Below, one piece after another: positions 36,201 to 50,640 of a stretch of 64,000 nucleotides of DNA. The notes beneath the pieces are model-generated. The model saw only the letters and a program-made list of their open reading frames with translations, made no database searches and was not told where the DNA came from. Positions within the stretch are counted from its first letter, which is position 1, and every line of letters starts with the position of its first letter. This stretch comes from Hydractinia symbiolongicarpus (taxonomy: Eukaryota > Cnidaria > Hydrozoa > Anthoathecata > Hydractiniidae): positions 2,544,001 through 2,608,000 of the forward strand of contig NC_079878.1 of assembly GCF_029227915.1 (NCBI RefSeq). Direction: 5' to 3'. The position numbers and the translations under genes were made by a program.

Positions 36201-39200
36201 TACAAAGAAAGTACCCTGTGATTAAACTCATTTCCAAAACGATTTTTTCAATTATTTTTTCACCACTAAAACGCATGAGACTTGTAGTTTTCAAAAATGT
36301 TTTCATTTTTGATGAGACGCTTATTAAAAGAAGTTTAATCGCCGGCAAACGAAAACCCGCCATTTCCCGTAAACCCCGGACTCGGCCCGTATAGTCAAAA
36401 GTATACAAAGAAAGTACCCAGGGAGTAAACTTATTTCCCGAACGATTTTTTATATTATTTTTTCACCACTAAAACGCATGAGACTTGTAGTTTTCAAAAG
36501 TGTTTTCATTTTTGATGAGACGCTGAATAAAAGAAGTTTAATCGCCGGCAAACGAAAACCCGCGATTTCCCGTAAATCCCGGACTCGGCCCGTATAGTCA
36601 AAAGTATACAAAGAAGGTACCCAGAGAGTAAACTCATTTACCGAACGATTTTTTTTTTATTTTTTTTTCGCCACTAAAACGCATGAGACTTGTAGTTTGC
36701 AGAAATGTTTTCATTTTTGATGAGACGCTTAATGAAAGTGGTTTAATCGCCGGCAAACGAAAACCCGCGATTTCCCGTAAATCCCGGACTCGGGCCGTAA
36801 AGTCAAAAGTATACAAAGAAAGTACCCAGGGATTAAACTCATTTCCCGAACGATTTTTTAAATTATTTTTTCACCACTAAAACGCATGAGAACTGTAGTT
36901 TTCAGAAATGTTTTCATTTTTGATGAGACGCTTAATGAAAGTGGTTTAATCGCCGGCAAACGAAAACCCGCGATTTCCCGTAAATCCCGGGCTTGGCCCG
37001 TATAGTCAAAAGTATACAAAGAAAGTACCCAGGGAGTAAACTCATTTCCCGAACGATTTTTTAAATTATTTTTTCACCACTAAAACGCATGAGAACTGTA
37101 GTTTTTAGAAATGTTTTCATTTTTGATGAGACGCTTAATGAAAGTGGTTTAATCGCCGGCAAACGAAAACCCGCGATTTCCCGTAAATCCCGGGCTTGGC
37201 CCGTATAGTCAAATGTATACAAAGAAAGTACCCTGTGAGTAAACTCATTTCCAAAACGATTTTTTAAAGTATCTTTTCGCCACTAAAACGCATGAGACTT
37301 GTAGTTTTCAAAAATGTTTTCATTTTTGATGAGACGCTAAAAAAAAGAAGTTTAATTGCCGGCAAACAAAAACCCGCCTTTTCCCGTAAACCCCGGACTC
37401 GGCCCATATAGTCAAAAGTATACAAAGAAAGTACCCGGGGAGTAAACTCATTTCCCATGTATACAAAGAAAGTACCCTGTGATTAAACTCATTTCCCGAA
37501 CGTTTTTTTATATTATTTTCTCACCACTAAAACGCATGAGACTTGTAGTTTTCAAAAGTGTTTTCATTTTTGATGAGACGCTGAATAAAAGAAGTTTAAT
37601 CGCCGGCAAACGAAAACCCGCGATTTCCCGTAAATCCCAGACTCGGCCCGTATAGTCAAAAGTATACAAAGAAGGTACCCAGAGAGTAAACTCATTTCCC
37701 GTACGACTTTTTAAATTATTTTTTCACCACTAAAACGCATGAGACTTGTAGTTTGCAGAAATGCTTTCATTTTTGATGAGACGTTTAATGAAAGTGGTTT
37801 AATCGCCGGCAAATGAAAACCCGCGATTTCAAGTAAATCCCCGACTCGGCCCGTATAGTCAAAAGTATAGAAAGAAAGTACCCAGGGAGTAAACTCATTT
37901 CCCGAACGATTTTTTAAATTATCTTTTCACCACTAAAACGCATGAGACTTGTAGTTTTCAAAAATGTTTTCATTTTTGATGAGACGCTGAATAAAAGAAG
38001 TTTAATCGCCGGCAAACAAAAACCCGCCATTTCCCGTAAACCCCGGACTCGGCCCATATAGTCAAAAGTATACAAAGAAAGTACCCGGGGAGTAAACTCA
38101 TTTCCCATGTATACAAAGAAAGTACCCTGTGATTAAACTCATTTCCCGAACGTTTTTTTATATTATTTTTTCACCACTAAAACGCATGAGACTTGTAGTT
38201 TTCAAAAGTGTTCTCATTTTTGATGAGACGCTGAATAAAAGAAGTTTAATCGCCGGCAAACGAAAACCCGCGATTTCCCCTAAATCCCAGACTCGGCCCG
38301 TATAGTCAAAAGTATACAAAGAAGGTACCCAGAGAGTAAACTCATTTCCCGTACGACTTTTTAAATTATTTTTTCACCATCAAAACGCATGAGACTTGTA
38401 GTTTGCAGAAATGTTTTCATTTTTGATGAGACGTTTAATGAAAGTGGTTTAATCGCCGGCAAACGAAAACCCGCGATTTCCCGTAAATCCCGGACTCGGC
38501 CGTATAGTCAAAAGTATACAAAGAAGGTACCCAGGGAAAAAACACATTTCCCGAACGATTTTTTAAATTTTTTTTTCACCACTAAAACGCATGAGACTTG
38601 TAATTTTTAGAAATGTTTTCATTTTTGATGAGACGCTTAATGAAAGTGGTTTAATCGCCGGCAAACGAAAACCCGCGATTTCCCGTAAATCCCCGACTCG
38701 GCCCGTATAGTCAAAAGTATACAAAGAAAGTACCCAGAGAGTAAACTCATTTCCCGAACGATTTTTTAAATTATATTTTCACCACTAAAATGCATGAGAC
38801 TTGTAGTTTTCAAAAATGTTTTCATTTTTGATGAGACGCTGAATAAAAGAAGTTTAATCGCCGGAAAACGAAAACCCCCCATTTTCCGTAAACCCCGGAC
38901 TCGGCCCGTATAGTCAAAAGTATACAAAGAAAGTACCCAGGGAGTAAACTCATTTCCCGAACGATTTTTTAAATTATTTTTTCACCACTAAAACGCATGA
39001 GAACTGTAGTTTTCAGAAATGTTTTCATTTTTGATGAGACGCTGAATAAAAGAAGTTTAATCGCCGGCAAACAAAAACCCGCCATTTCCCGTAAACCCCG
39101 GACTCGGCCCATATAGTCAAAAGTATACAAAGAAAGTACCCGGGGAGTAAACTCATTTCCCATGTATACAAAGAAAGTACCCTGTGATTAAACTCATTTC

Positions 39201-42200
39201 CCGAACGTTTTTTTATATTATTTTTTCACCACTAAACGCATGAGACTTGTAGTTTTCAAAAGTGTTTTCATTTTTGATGAGACGCTGAATAAAAGAAGTT
39301 TAATCGCCGGCAAACGAAAACCCGCGATTTCCCGTAAATCCCAGACTCGGCCCGTATAGTCAAAAGTATACAAAGAAGGTACCAAGAGAGTAAACTCATT
39401 TCCCGTACGACTTTTTAAATTATTTTTTCACCATCAAAACGCATGAGACTTGTAGTTTGCAGAAATGTTTTCATTTTTGATGAGACGTTTAATGAAAGTG
39501 GTTTAATCGCCGGCAAACGAAAACCCGCGATTTCCCGTACATCCCGGACTCGGCCGTATAGTCAAAAGTATACAAAGAAGGTACCCAGGGAAAAAACACA
39601 TTTCCCGAACGATTTTTTAAATTTTTTTTTCACCACTAAAACGCATGAGACTTGTAATTTTTAGAAATGTTTTCATTTTTGATGAGACGCTTAATGAAAG
39701 TGGTTTAATCGCCGGCAAACGAAAACCCGCGATTTCCCGTAAATCCCCGACTCGGCCCGTATAGTCAAAAGTATACAAAGAAAGTACCCAGAGAGTAAAC
39801 TCATTTCCCGAACGATTTTTTAAATTATCTTTTCACCACTAAAATGCATGAGACTTGTAGTTTTCAAAAATGTTTTCATTTTTGATGAGACGCTGAATAA
39901 AAGAAGTTTAATCGCCGGAAAACGAAAACCCGCCATTTTCCGTAAACCCCGGACTCGGCCCGTATAGTCAAAAGTATACAAAGAAAGTACCCAGGGAGTA
40001 AACTCATTTCCCGAACGATTTTTTAAATTATTTTTTCACCACTAAAACGCATGGGACTTGTAGTTTACAAAAATGTTTTCATTTTTGATGAGACTCTGAA
40101 TAAAAGAAGTTTAATCGCCGGCAAACGAAAACCTGCGATTTCCCGTAAATCCGGGACTCGGCCCGTATAGTCAAAAGTATACAAAGAAAGTACCCAGGGA
40201 GTAAACTCAATTCCCGAACGATTTTTTAAATTATTTTTTCACCACTAAAACGCATGAGAACTGTAGTTTTCGGAAATGTTTTCATTTTTGATGAGACGCT
40301 TAATGAAAGTGGTTTAATCGCCGGCAAACGAAAACCCGCGATTTCCCGTAAATCCCGGGCTTGGCCCGTATAGTCAAATGTATACAAAGAAAGTACCCTG
40401 TGAGTAAACTCATTTCCAAAACGATTTTTTAAAGTATCTTTTCGTCACTAAAACGCATGAGACTTGTAGTTTTCAAAAATGTTTTCATTTTTGATGAGAC
40501 GCTAAAAAAAAGAAGTTTAATTGCCGGCAAACAAAAACCTGCCATTTCCCGTAAACCCCGCACTCGGCCCATATAGTCAAAAGTATACAAAGAAAGTACC
40601 CGGGGAGTAAACTCATTTCCCATGTATACAAAGAAAGTACCCAGAGAGTAAACTCATTTCCCGAACGAATTTTTAAATTATTATTTAACCACTAAAGCCC
40701 ATGAGACCTGTAGTTTTTAGAAATGTTTTCATTTTTGATGAGACGCTGAATAAAAGAAGTTTAATCGCCAGCAAACGAAAACCCGCGACTTCCCGTAAAT
40801 CCCGGACTCGAGCCGTATAGTCAAAAGTATACAAAGAAAGTACCCAGGAAGTAAACTCATTTCCCGAACGATTTTTTAAATTATTTTTTCACCACTAAAA
40901 CGCATGAGAATTGTAGTTTTCAGAAATGTTTTCATTTTTGATGAGACGCTTAATAAAAGTGGTTTAATCGCCGGCAAACGAAAACCCGCGATTTCCCGTA
41001 AATCCCGGGCTTGGCCCGTATAGTCGAATGCATACAAAGAAAGTACCCAGGGAGTAAACTCATTTCCCGAACGATTTTTTAAATTATTATTTAACCACTA
41101 ACGCCCATGAGACCTGTAGTTTTCAGAAATGTTTTTATTTTTGATGAGACGCTGAATAAAAGAAGTTTAATCGCCGGCAAACGAAACCCGCGACTTGCCG
41201 TAAATCCCGGATTCGGGCCGTATAGTCAAAAGTATACAAAGAAAGTACCCAGGGAGTAAACTCATTTCCCGCACGATTTTTTAAATTATTTTTTCACCAC
41301 TAAAACGCATGAGACTTGTAATTTTTAGAAAAGTTTTCATTTTTGATGAGACGCTTAATGAAAGTGGTTTAATCGCCGGCAAATGAAAACCCGCGATTTC
41401 CCGTAAATCCCCGACTCGGCCCGTATAGTCAAAAGTATACAAAGAAAGTACCCAGGGAGTAAACTCATTTCCCGAACGATTTTTTAAATTATTATTTAAC
41501 CACTAACGCCCATGAGACCTGTAGTTTTCAGAAATGTTTTCATTTTTGATGAGACGCTGAATAAAAGAAGTTTAATCGCCGGCAAACGAAACCCGCGACT
41601 TCCCGTAAATCCCGGATTCGGGCCGTATAGTCAAAAGTATACAAAGAAAGTACCCAGGGAGTAAACTCATTTCCCGCACGATTTTTTAAATTATTTTTTC
41701 ACCACTAAAACGCATGAGACTTGTAATTTTTAGAAATGTTTTCATTTTTGATGAGACGCTTAATGAAAGTGGTTTAATCGCCGGCAAATGAAAACCCGCG
41801 ATTTCCCGTAAATCCCCGACTCGGCCCGTATAGTCAAAAGTATACAAAGAAAGTACCCAGGGAGTAAACTCATTTCCCGAACGATTTTTTAAATTATCTT
41901 TTCACCACTAAAACGCATGAGACTTGTAGTTTTCAAAAATGTTTTCATTTTTGATGAGACGCTGAATAAAAGAAGTTTAATCGCCGGAAAACGAAAACCC
42001 GCCATTTCCCGTAAACCCCGGACTCGGCCCGTATAGTCAAAAGTATACAAAGAAAGTACCCAGGGAGTAAACTCATTTCCTGCACGATTTTTTAAATTAT
42101 TTTTTCACCACTAAAACGCATGAGACTTGTAGTTTTCAGAAATGTTTTAATTTTTGATGAGACGCTTAATGAAAGTGGTTTAATCGCCGGCAAACGAAAA

Positions 42201-45200
42201 CCCGCGATTTCCCGTAAATCCCGGGCTTGGCCCGTATAGTCGAATGCATACAAAGAAAGTACCCAGAGAGTAAACTCATTTCCCGAACGAATTTTTAAAT
42301 TATTATTTAACCACTAAAGCCCATGAGACCTGTAGTTTTTAGAAATGTTTTCATTTTTGATGAGACGCTGAATAAAAGAAGTTTAATCGCCGGCAAACGA
42401 AAACCCGCGACTTCCCGTAAATCCCGGACTCGAGCCGTATAGTCAAAAGTATACAAAGAAAGTACCCAGGGAGTAAACTCATTTCCCGAACGATTTTTTA
42501 AATTATTTTTTCACCACTAAAACGCATGAGACTTGTAGTTTTCAGAAATGTTTTCATTTTTGATGAGACGCTTAATAAAAGTGGTTTAATCGCCGGCAAA
42601 CGAAAACCCGCGATTTCCCGTAAATCCCAGGCTTGGCCCGTATAGTCGAATGCATACAAAGAAAGTACCCAGGGAGTAAACTCATTTCCCGAACGATTTT
42701 TTAAATTATTATTTAACCACTAACGCCCATGAGACCTGTAGTTTTCAGAAATGTTTTCATTTTTGATGAGACGCTGAATAAAAGAAGTTTAATCGCCGGC
42801 AAACGAAACCCGCGACTTCCCGTAAATCCCGGATTCGGGCCGTATAGTCAAAAGTATACAAAGAAAGTACCCAGGGAGTAAACTCATTTCCCGCACGATT
42901 TTTTAAATTATTTTTTCACCACTAAAACGCATGAGACTTGTAGTTTTCAGAAATGTTTTCATTTTTGATGAGACGCTTAATGAAAGTGGTTTAATCGCCG
43001 GCAAACGAAAACCCGCGACTTCCCGTAAATCCCGGACTCGAGCCGTATAGTCAAAAGTATACAAAGAAAGTACCCAGGGAGTAAACTCATTTCCCGAACG
43101 ATTTTTAAATTATTTTTTCACCACTAAAACGCATGAGACTTGTAGTTTTCAGAAATGTTTTCATTTTTGATGAGACGCTGAATAAAAGAAGTTTAATCGC
43201 CGGCAAACGAAAACCCGCGACTTCCCGTAAATCCCGGACTCGAGCCGTATAGTCAAAAGTATACAAAGAAAGTACCCAGGGAGTAAACTCATTTCCTGAA
43301 CGATTTTTTAAATTATTTTTTCACCACTAAAACGCATGAGACTTGTAGTTTTCAGAAATGTTTTCATTTTTGATGAGACGCTTAATGAAAGTGGTTTAAT
43401 CGCCGGCAAACGAAAACCCGCGATTTCCCGTAAATCCCGGGCTTGGCCCGTATAGTCGAATGCATACAAAGAAAGTACCCAGGGAGTAAACTCATTTCCC
43501 GAACGATTTTTTAAATTAATATTTAACCACTAACGCCCATGAGACCTGTAGTTTTCAGAAATGTTTTCATTTTTGATGAGACGCTTAATGAAGGTGGTTT
43601 AATCGCCGGCAAACGAAAACCCGCGATTTCCCGTAAATCCCGGATTTGGCCGTATAGTCAAAAGTATACAAAGAAGGTACCCAGGGAGTAAACTCATTTC
43701 CCGATCGATTTTTTAAATTATTTTTTCACCACTAAAACGCATGAGACTTGTAATTTTTAGAAATGTTTTCATTTTTGATAAGACGTTTAATGAAAGTGGT
43801 TTAATCGCCGGCAAACGAAAACCCGCGATTTCGGGAAATCCTGGGCTTGGCCCGTATAGTCAAATGTATACAAAGAAAGTACCCTGTGAGTAAACTCATT
43901 TCCAAAACTATTTTTTAAATTATCTTTTCACCACTAAAACGCATGAGACTTGTAGTTTTCAAAAATGTTTTCATTTTTGATGAGACGCTGAATAAAAGAA
44001 GTTTAATCGCCGGCAAACGAAAACCCGGACTTCCCGAAATCCCCGACTCGGCCCGTAAAGTCAAAAGTATACAAAGAAAGTACCCAGGGAGTAAACACAT
44101 TTCCCGAACGATTTTTTAAATTATTTTTTCACCACTAAAACGCATGAGAACTGTAGTTTTCAGAAATGTTTTCATTTTTGATGAGACGCTTAATGAAAGT
44201 GGTTTAATCGCCGGCAAACGAAAACCCGCGATTTCCCGTAAATCCCGGGCTTGGCCCGTATAGTCAAAAGTATACAAAGAAAGTACCCGGGGAGTAAACT
44301 CATTTCCCATGTATACAAAGAAAGTACCCTGTGATTAAACTCATTTCCAAAACGATTTTTTAAATTATTTTTTCACCACTAAAACGCATGAGACTTGTAG
44401 TTTTCAAAAATGTTTTCATTTTTGATGAGACGCTTATTAAAAGAAGTTTAATCGCCGGCAAACGAAAACCCGCCATTTCCCGTAAACCCCGGACTCGGCC
44501 CGTATAGTCAAAAGTATACAAAGAAAGTACCCAGGGAGTAAACTCATTTCCCGAACGATTTTTTAAATTATTTTTTCACCACTAAAACGCATGAGACTTG
44601 TAGTTTGCAGAAATGTTTTCATTTTTGATGAGACGCTTAATGAAAGTGGTTTAATCGCCGGCAAACGAAAACCTGCGATTTCCCGTAAATCCCCGACTCG
44701 GCCCGTATAGTCAAAAGTATACAAAGAAAGTACCCAGGGAGTAAACTCATTTCCCGAACGATTTTTTAAATTATTTTTTCACCACTAAAACGCATGAGAA
44801 CTGTAGTTTTCAGAAATGTTTTCATTTTTGATGAGACGCTGAATGAAATTGGTTTAATCGCCGGCAAACGAAAACCCGCGATTTCCCGTAAATCCCGGGC
44901 TTGGCCCGTATAGTCAAATGTATACAAAGAAAGTACCCTGTGAGTAAACTCATTTCCAAAACGATTTTTTAAAGTATCTTTTCGCCACTAAAACGCATGA
45001 GACTTGTAGTTTTCAAAAATGTTTTCATTTTTGATGAGACGCTGAAAAAAAGAAGTTTAATTGCCGGCAAACAAAAACCCGCCATTTCCCGTAAACCCCG
45101 GACTCGGCCCATATAGTCAAAAGTATACAAAGAAAGTACCCAGAGAGTAAACTCATTTCCCGAACGATTTTTTAAATTATTTTTTCACCACTAAAACGCA

Positions 45201-47799
45201 TGAGACTTGTAGTTTGCAGAAATGTTTTCATTTTTGATGAGACGCTTAATGAAAGTGGTTTAATCGCCGGCAAACGAAAACCCGCGATTTCCCGTAAATC
45301 CCCGACTCGGCCCGTATAGTCAAATGTATACAAAGAAAGTACCCAGGGAGTAAACTCATTTCCCGAACGATTTTTTAAATTATCTTTTCACCACTAAAAC
45401 GCACGAGACTTGTAGTTTTCAAAAATGTTTTCATTTTTGATGAGACGCTGAATAAAAGAAGTTTAATCGCCGGAAAACGAAAACCCGCCATTTCCCGTAA
45501 ACCCCGGACTCGGCCCGTATAGTCAAAAGTATACAAAGAAAGTACCCAGGGAGTAAACTCATTTCCCGAACGATTTTTTAAATTATTTTTTCACCACTAT
45601 AACGCATGGGACTTGTAGTTTACAAAAATGTTTTCATTTTTGATGAGACTCTGAATAAAAGAAGTTTAATCGCCGGCAAACGAAAACCTGCGATTTCCCG
45701 TAAATCCCGGACTCGGCCGTATAGTCAAAAGTATACAAAGAAGGTACCCAGGGAGTAAACTCATTTCCCGATCGATTTTTTAAATTATTTTTTCACCACT
45801 AAAACGCATGAGACTTGTAATTTTTAGAAATGTTTTCATTTTTGATGAGACGTTTAATGAAAGTGGTTTAATCGCCGGCAAACGAAAACCCGCGATTTCG
45901 GGAAATCCCGGGCTTGGCCCGTATAGTCAAATGTATACAAAGAAAGTACCCTGTGAGTAAACTCATTTCCAAAACGATTTTTTAAATTATCTTTTCACCA
46001 CTAAAACGCATGAGACTTGTAGTTTTCAAAAATGTTTTCATTTTTGATGAGACGCTGAATAAAAGAAGTTTAATCGCCGGCAAACGAAAACCCGGACTTC
46101 CCGTAAATCCCCGACTCGGCCCGTAAAGTCAAAAGTATACAAAGAAAGTACCCAGGGAGTAAACTCATTTCCCGAACGATTTTTTAAATTATTTTTTCAC
46201 CACTAAAACGCATGAGAACTGTAGTTTTCAGAAATGTTTTCATTTTTGATGAGACGCTTAATGAAAGTGGTTTAATCGCCGGCAAACGAAAACCCGCGTA
46301 TTCCCGTAAATCCCGGCCTTGGCCTGTATAGTCAAATGTATACAAAGAAAGTACCCTGTGAGTAAACTCATTTCCAAAACGATTTTTTAAAGTATCTTTT
46401 CGCCACTAAAACGCATGAGACTTGTAGTTTTCAAAAATGTTTTCATTTTTGATGAGACGCTGAAAAAAAGAAGTTTAATCGCCGGAAAACGAAAACCCGC
46501 CATTTCCCGTAAACCCCGGACTCGGCCCGTATAGTCAAAAGTATACAAAGAAAGTACCCAGGGAGTAAACTCATTTCCCGAAAGATTTTTTAAATTATTA
46601 TTTCACTACTAAAGCCCATGAGACTTGTAGTTCTTAAAAATGTTTTCATTTTTGATGAGACGCTTAATGAAAGTGGTTTAATCGCCGGCAAACGAAAACC
46701 CGCGATTTCCCGTAAATCCCGGGCTTGGCCCGTATAGTCGAATGCATACAAAGAAAGTACCCAGGGAGTAAACTCATTTCCCGAACGATTTTTTAAATTA
46801 TTATTTAACCACTGAAGCCCATGAGACCTGTAGTTTTCAGAAATGTTTTCATTTTTGATGAGACGCTTAATGAAAGTGGTTTAATCGCCGGCAAACGAAA
46901 ACCCGCGATTTCCCGTAAATCCCGGACTCGGCCGTATAGTCAAAAGTATACAAAGAAGGTACCCAGGGAGTAAACTCATTTCCCGATCGATTTTTTAAAT
47001 TATTTTTTCACCACTAAAACGCATGAGACTTGTAATTTTTAAAAATGTTTTCATTTTTGATGAGACGTTTAATGAAAGTGGTTTAATCGCCGGCAAACGA
47101 AAACCCGCGATTTCGGGAAATCCCGGGCTTGGCCCGTATAGTCAAAAGTATACAAAGAAAGTACCCAGGGAGTAAACTCATTTCCCGAACGATTTTTTAA
47201 ATTATCTTTTCACCACTAAAACGCATGAGACTTGTAGTTTTCAAAAATGTTTTCATTTTTGATGAGACGCTGAATAAAAGAAGTTTAATCGCCGGAAAAC
47301 GAAAACCCGCCATTTCCCGTAAACCCCGGACTCGGCCCGTATAGTCAAAAGTATACAAAGAAAGTACCCAGGGAGTAAACTCATTTCCCGAACGATTTTT
47401 TAAATTATTTTTTCACCACTAAAACGCATGGGACTTGTAGTTTACAAAAATGTTTTCATTTTTGATGAGACTCTGAATAAAAGAAGTTTAATCGCCGGCA
47501 AACGAAAACCTGCGATTTCCCGTAAATCCCGGACTCGGCCCGTATAGTCAAAAGTATACAAAGAAAGTACCGAGGGAGTAAACTCATTTCCCGAACGATT
47601 TTTAAATTATTATTTCACTACTAAAGCCCATGAGACTTGTAGTTTTTAAAAATGTTTTCATTTTTGATGAGACGCTGAATAAAAGAAGTTTAATCGCCGG
47701 AAAACGAAAACCCGCCATTTCCCGTAAACCCCGGACTCGGCCCGTATAGTCAAAAGTATACAATGAAAGTACCCAGGGAGTAAACTCATTTCCCGAACG

Positions 47800-50640
47800 A
47801 TTTTTTAAATTATCTTTTCACCACTAAAGCGCATGAGACTTGTAGTTTTCAAAAATGTTTTCATTTTTGATGAGACGCTGAATAAAAGAAGTTTAATCGC
47901 CGGAAAACGAAAACCCGCCATTTCCCGTAAACCTCGGACTCGGCCCGTATAGTCAAAAGTATACAAAGAAAGTACCCAGGGAGTAAACTCATTTCCCGAA
48001 CGATTTTTTAAATTATTTTTTTACCACTAAAACGCATGGGACTTGTAGTTTACAAAAATGTTTTCATTTTTGATGAGACTCTGAATAAAAGAAGTTTAAT
48101 CGCCGGCAAACGAAAACCTGCGATTTCCCGTAAATCCCGGACTCGGCCCGTATAGTCAAAAGTATACAAAGAAAGTACCCAGGGAGTAAACTCATTTCCC
48201 GAAAGATTTTTTAAGTTATTATTTCACTACTAAAGCCCATGAGACTTGTAGTTTTTAAAAATGTTTTCATTTTTGATGAGACGCTGAATAAAAGAAGTTT
48301 AATCGCCGGCAAACGAAACCCGCGACTTCCCGTAAATCCCGGATTCGGGCCGTATAGTCAAAAGTATACAAAGAAGGTACCCAGGGAGTAAACTCATTTC
48401 CCGATCGATTTTTTAAATTATTTTTTCACCACTAAAACGCATGAGACTTGTAATTTTTAGAAATGTTTTCATTTGTGATGAGACGTTTAATGAAAGTGGT
48501 TTAATCGCCGGCAAACGAAAACCCGCGATTTCGGGAAATCCCGGGCTTGGCCCGTATAGTCAAATGTATACAAAGAAAGTACCCTGTGAGTAAACTCATT
48601 TCCAAAACGATTTTTTAAATTATCTTTTCACCACTAAAACGCATGAGACTTGTAGTTTTCAAAAATGTTTTCATTTTTGATGAGACGCTGAATAAAAGAA
48701 GTTTAATCGCCGGCAAACGAAAACCCGGACTTCCCGTAAATCCCCGACTCGGCCCGTAAAGTCAAAAGTATACAAAGAAAGTACCCAGGGAGTAAACTCA
48801 TTTCCCGAACGATTTTTTAAATTATTTTTTCACCACTAAAACGCATGAGAACTGTAGTTTTCAGAAATGTTTTCATTTTTGATGAGACGCTTAATGAAAG
48901 TGGTTTAATCGCCGGCAAACGAAAACCCGCGTATTCCCGTAAATCCCGGCCTTGGCCCGTATAGTCAAATGTATACAAAGAAAGTACCCTGTGAGTAAAC
49001 TCATTTCCAAAACGATTTTTTAAAGTATCTTTTCGCCACTAAAACGCATGAGACTTGTAGTTTTCAAAAATGTTTTCATTTTTGATGAGACGCTGAAAAA
49101 AAGAAGTTTAATCGCCGGAAAACGAAAACCCGCCATTTCCCGTAAACCCCGGACTCGGCCCGTATAGTCAAAAGTATACAAAGAAAGTACCCAGGGAGTA
49201 AACTCATTTCCCGAACGATTTTTTAAATTATCTTTTCACCACTAAAGCGCATGAGACTTGTAGTTTTCAAAAATGTTTTCATTTTTGATGAGACGCTGAA
49301 TAAAAGAAGTTTAATCGCCGGAAAACGAAAACCCGCCATTTCCCGTAAACCTCGGACTCGGCCCGTATAGTCAAAAGTATACAAAGAAAGTACCCAGGGA
49401 GTAAACTCATTTCCCGAACGATTTTTTAAATTATTTTTTTACCACTAAAACGCATGGGACTTGTAGTTTACAAAAATGTTTTCATTTTTGATGAGACTCT
49501 GAATAAAAGAAGTTTAATCGCCGGCAAACGAAAACCTGCGATTTCCCGTAAATCCCGGACTCGGCCCGTATAGTCAAAAGTATACAAAGAAAGTACCCAG
49601 GGAGTAAACTCATTTCCCGAAAGATTTTTTAAGTTATTATTTCACTACTAAAGCCCATGAGACTTGTAGTTTTTAAAAATGTTTTCATTTTTGATGAGAC
49701 GCTGAATAAAAGAAGTTTAATCGCCGGCAAACGAAACCCGCGACTTCCCGTAAATCCCGGATTCGGGCCGTATAGTCAAAAGTATACAAAGAAGGTACCC
49801 AGGGAGTAAACTCATTTCCCGATCGATTTTTTAAATTATTTTTTCACCACTAAAACGCATGAGACTTGTAATTTTTAGAAATGTTTTCATTTGTGATGAG
49901 ACGTTTAATGAAAGTGGTTTAATCGCCGGCAAACGAAAACCCGCGATTTCGGGAAATCCCGGGCTTGGCCCGTATAGTCAAATGTATACAAAGAAAGTAC
50001 CCTGTGAGTAAACTCATTTCCCGAACGATTTTTTAAATTATTTTTTCACCACTAAAACGCATGGGACTTGTAGTTTACAAAAATGTTTTCATTTTTGATG
50101 AGACTCTGAATAAAAGAAGTTTAATCGCCGGAAAACGAAAACCCGCCATTTCTCGTAAACCTCGGACTCGGCCCGTATAGTCAAAAGTATACAAAGAAAG
50201 TACCCAGGGAGTAAACTCATTTCCCGAACGATTTTTTAAATTATTTTTTTACCACTAAAACGCATGGGACTTGTAGTTTACAAAAATGTTTTCATTTTTG
50301 ATGAGACTCTGAATAAAAGAAGTTTAATCGCCGGCAAACGAAAACCTGCGATTTCCCGTAAATCCCGGACTCGGCCCGTATAGTCAAAAGTATACAAAGA
50401 AAGTACCCAGGGAGTAAACTCATTTCCCGAAAGATTTTTTAAGTTATTATTTCACTACTAAAGCCCATGAGACTTGTAGTTTTTAAAAATGTTTTCATTT
50501 TTGATGAGACGCTGAATAAAAGAAGTTTAATCGCCGGCAAACGAAACCCGCGACTTCCCGTAAATCCCGGATTCGGGCCGTATAGTCAAAAGTATACAAA
50601 GAAGGTACCCAGGGAGTAAACTCATTTCCCGATCGATTTT
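47800..50640 (+). repeat. 1418-bp tandem duplication within the satellite
   Basis: CCACTAAAGCGC at 47821 and 49239, and the private substitution ATTTGTGATG at 48471 and 49889, are both 1418 bp apart, about seven monomers. Confidence 0.75.
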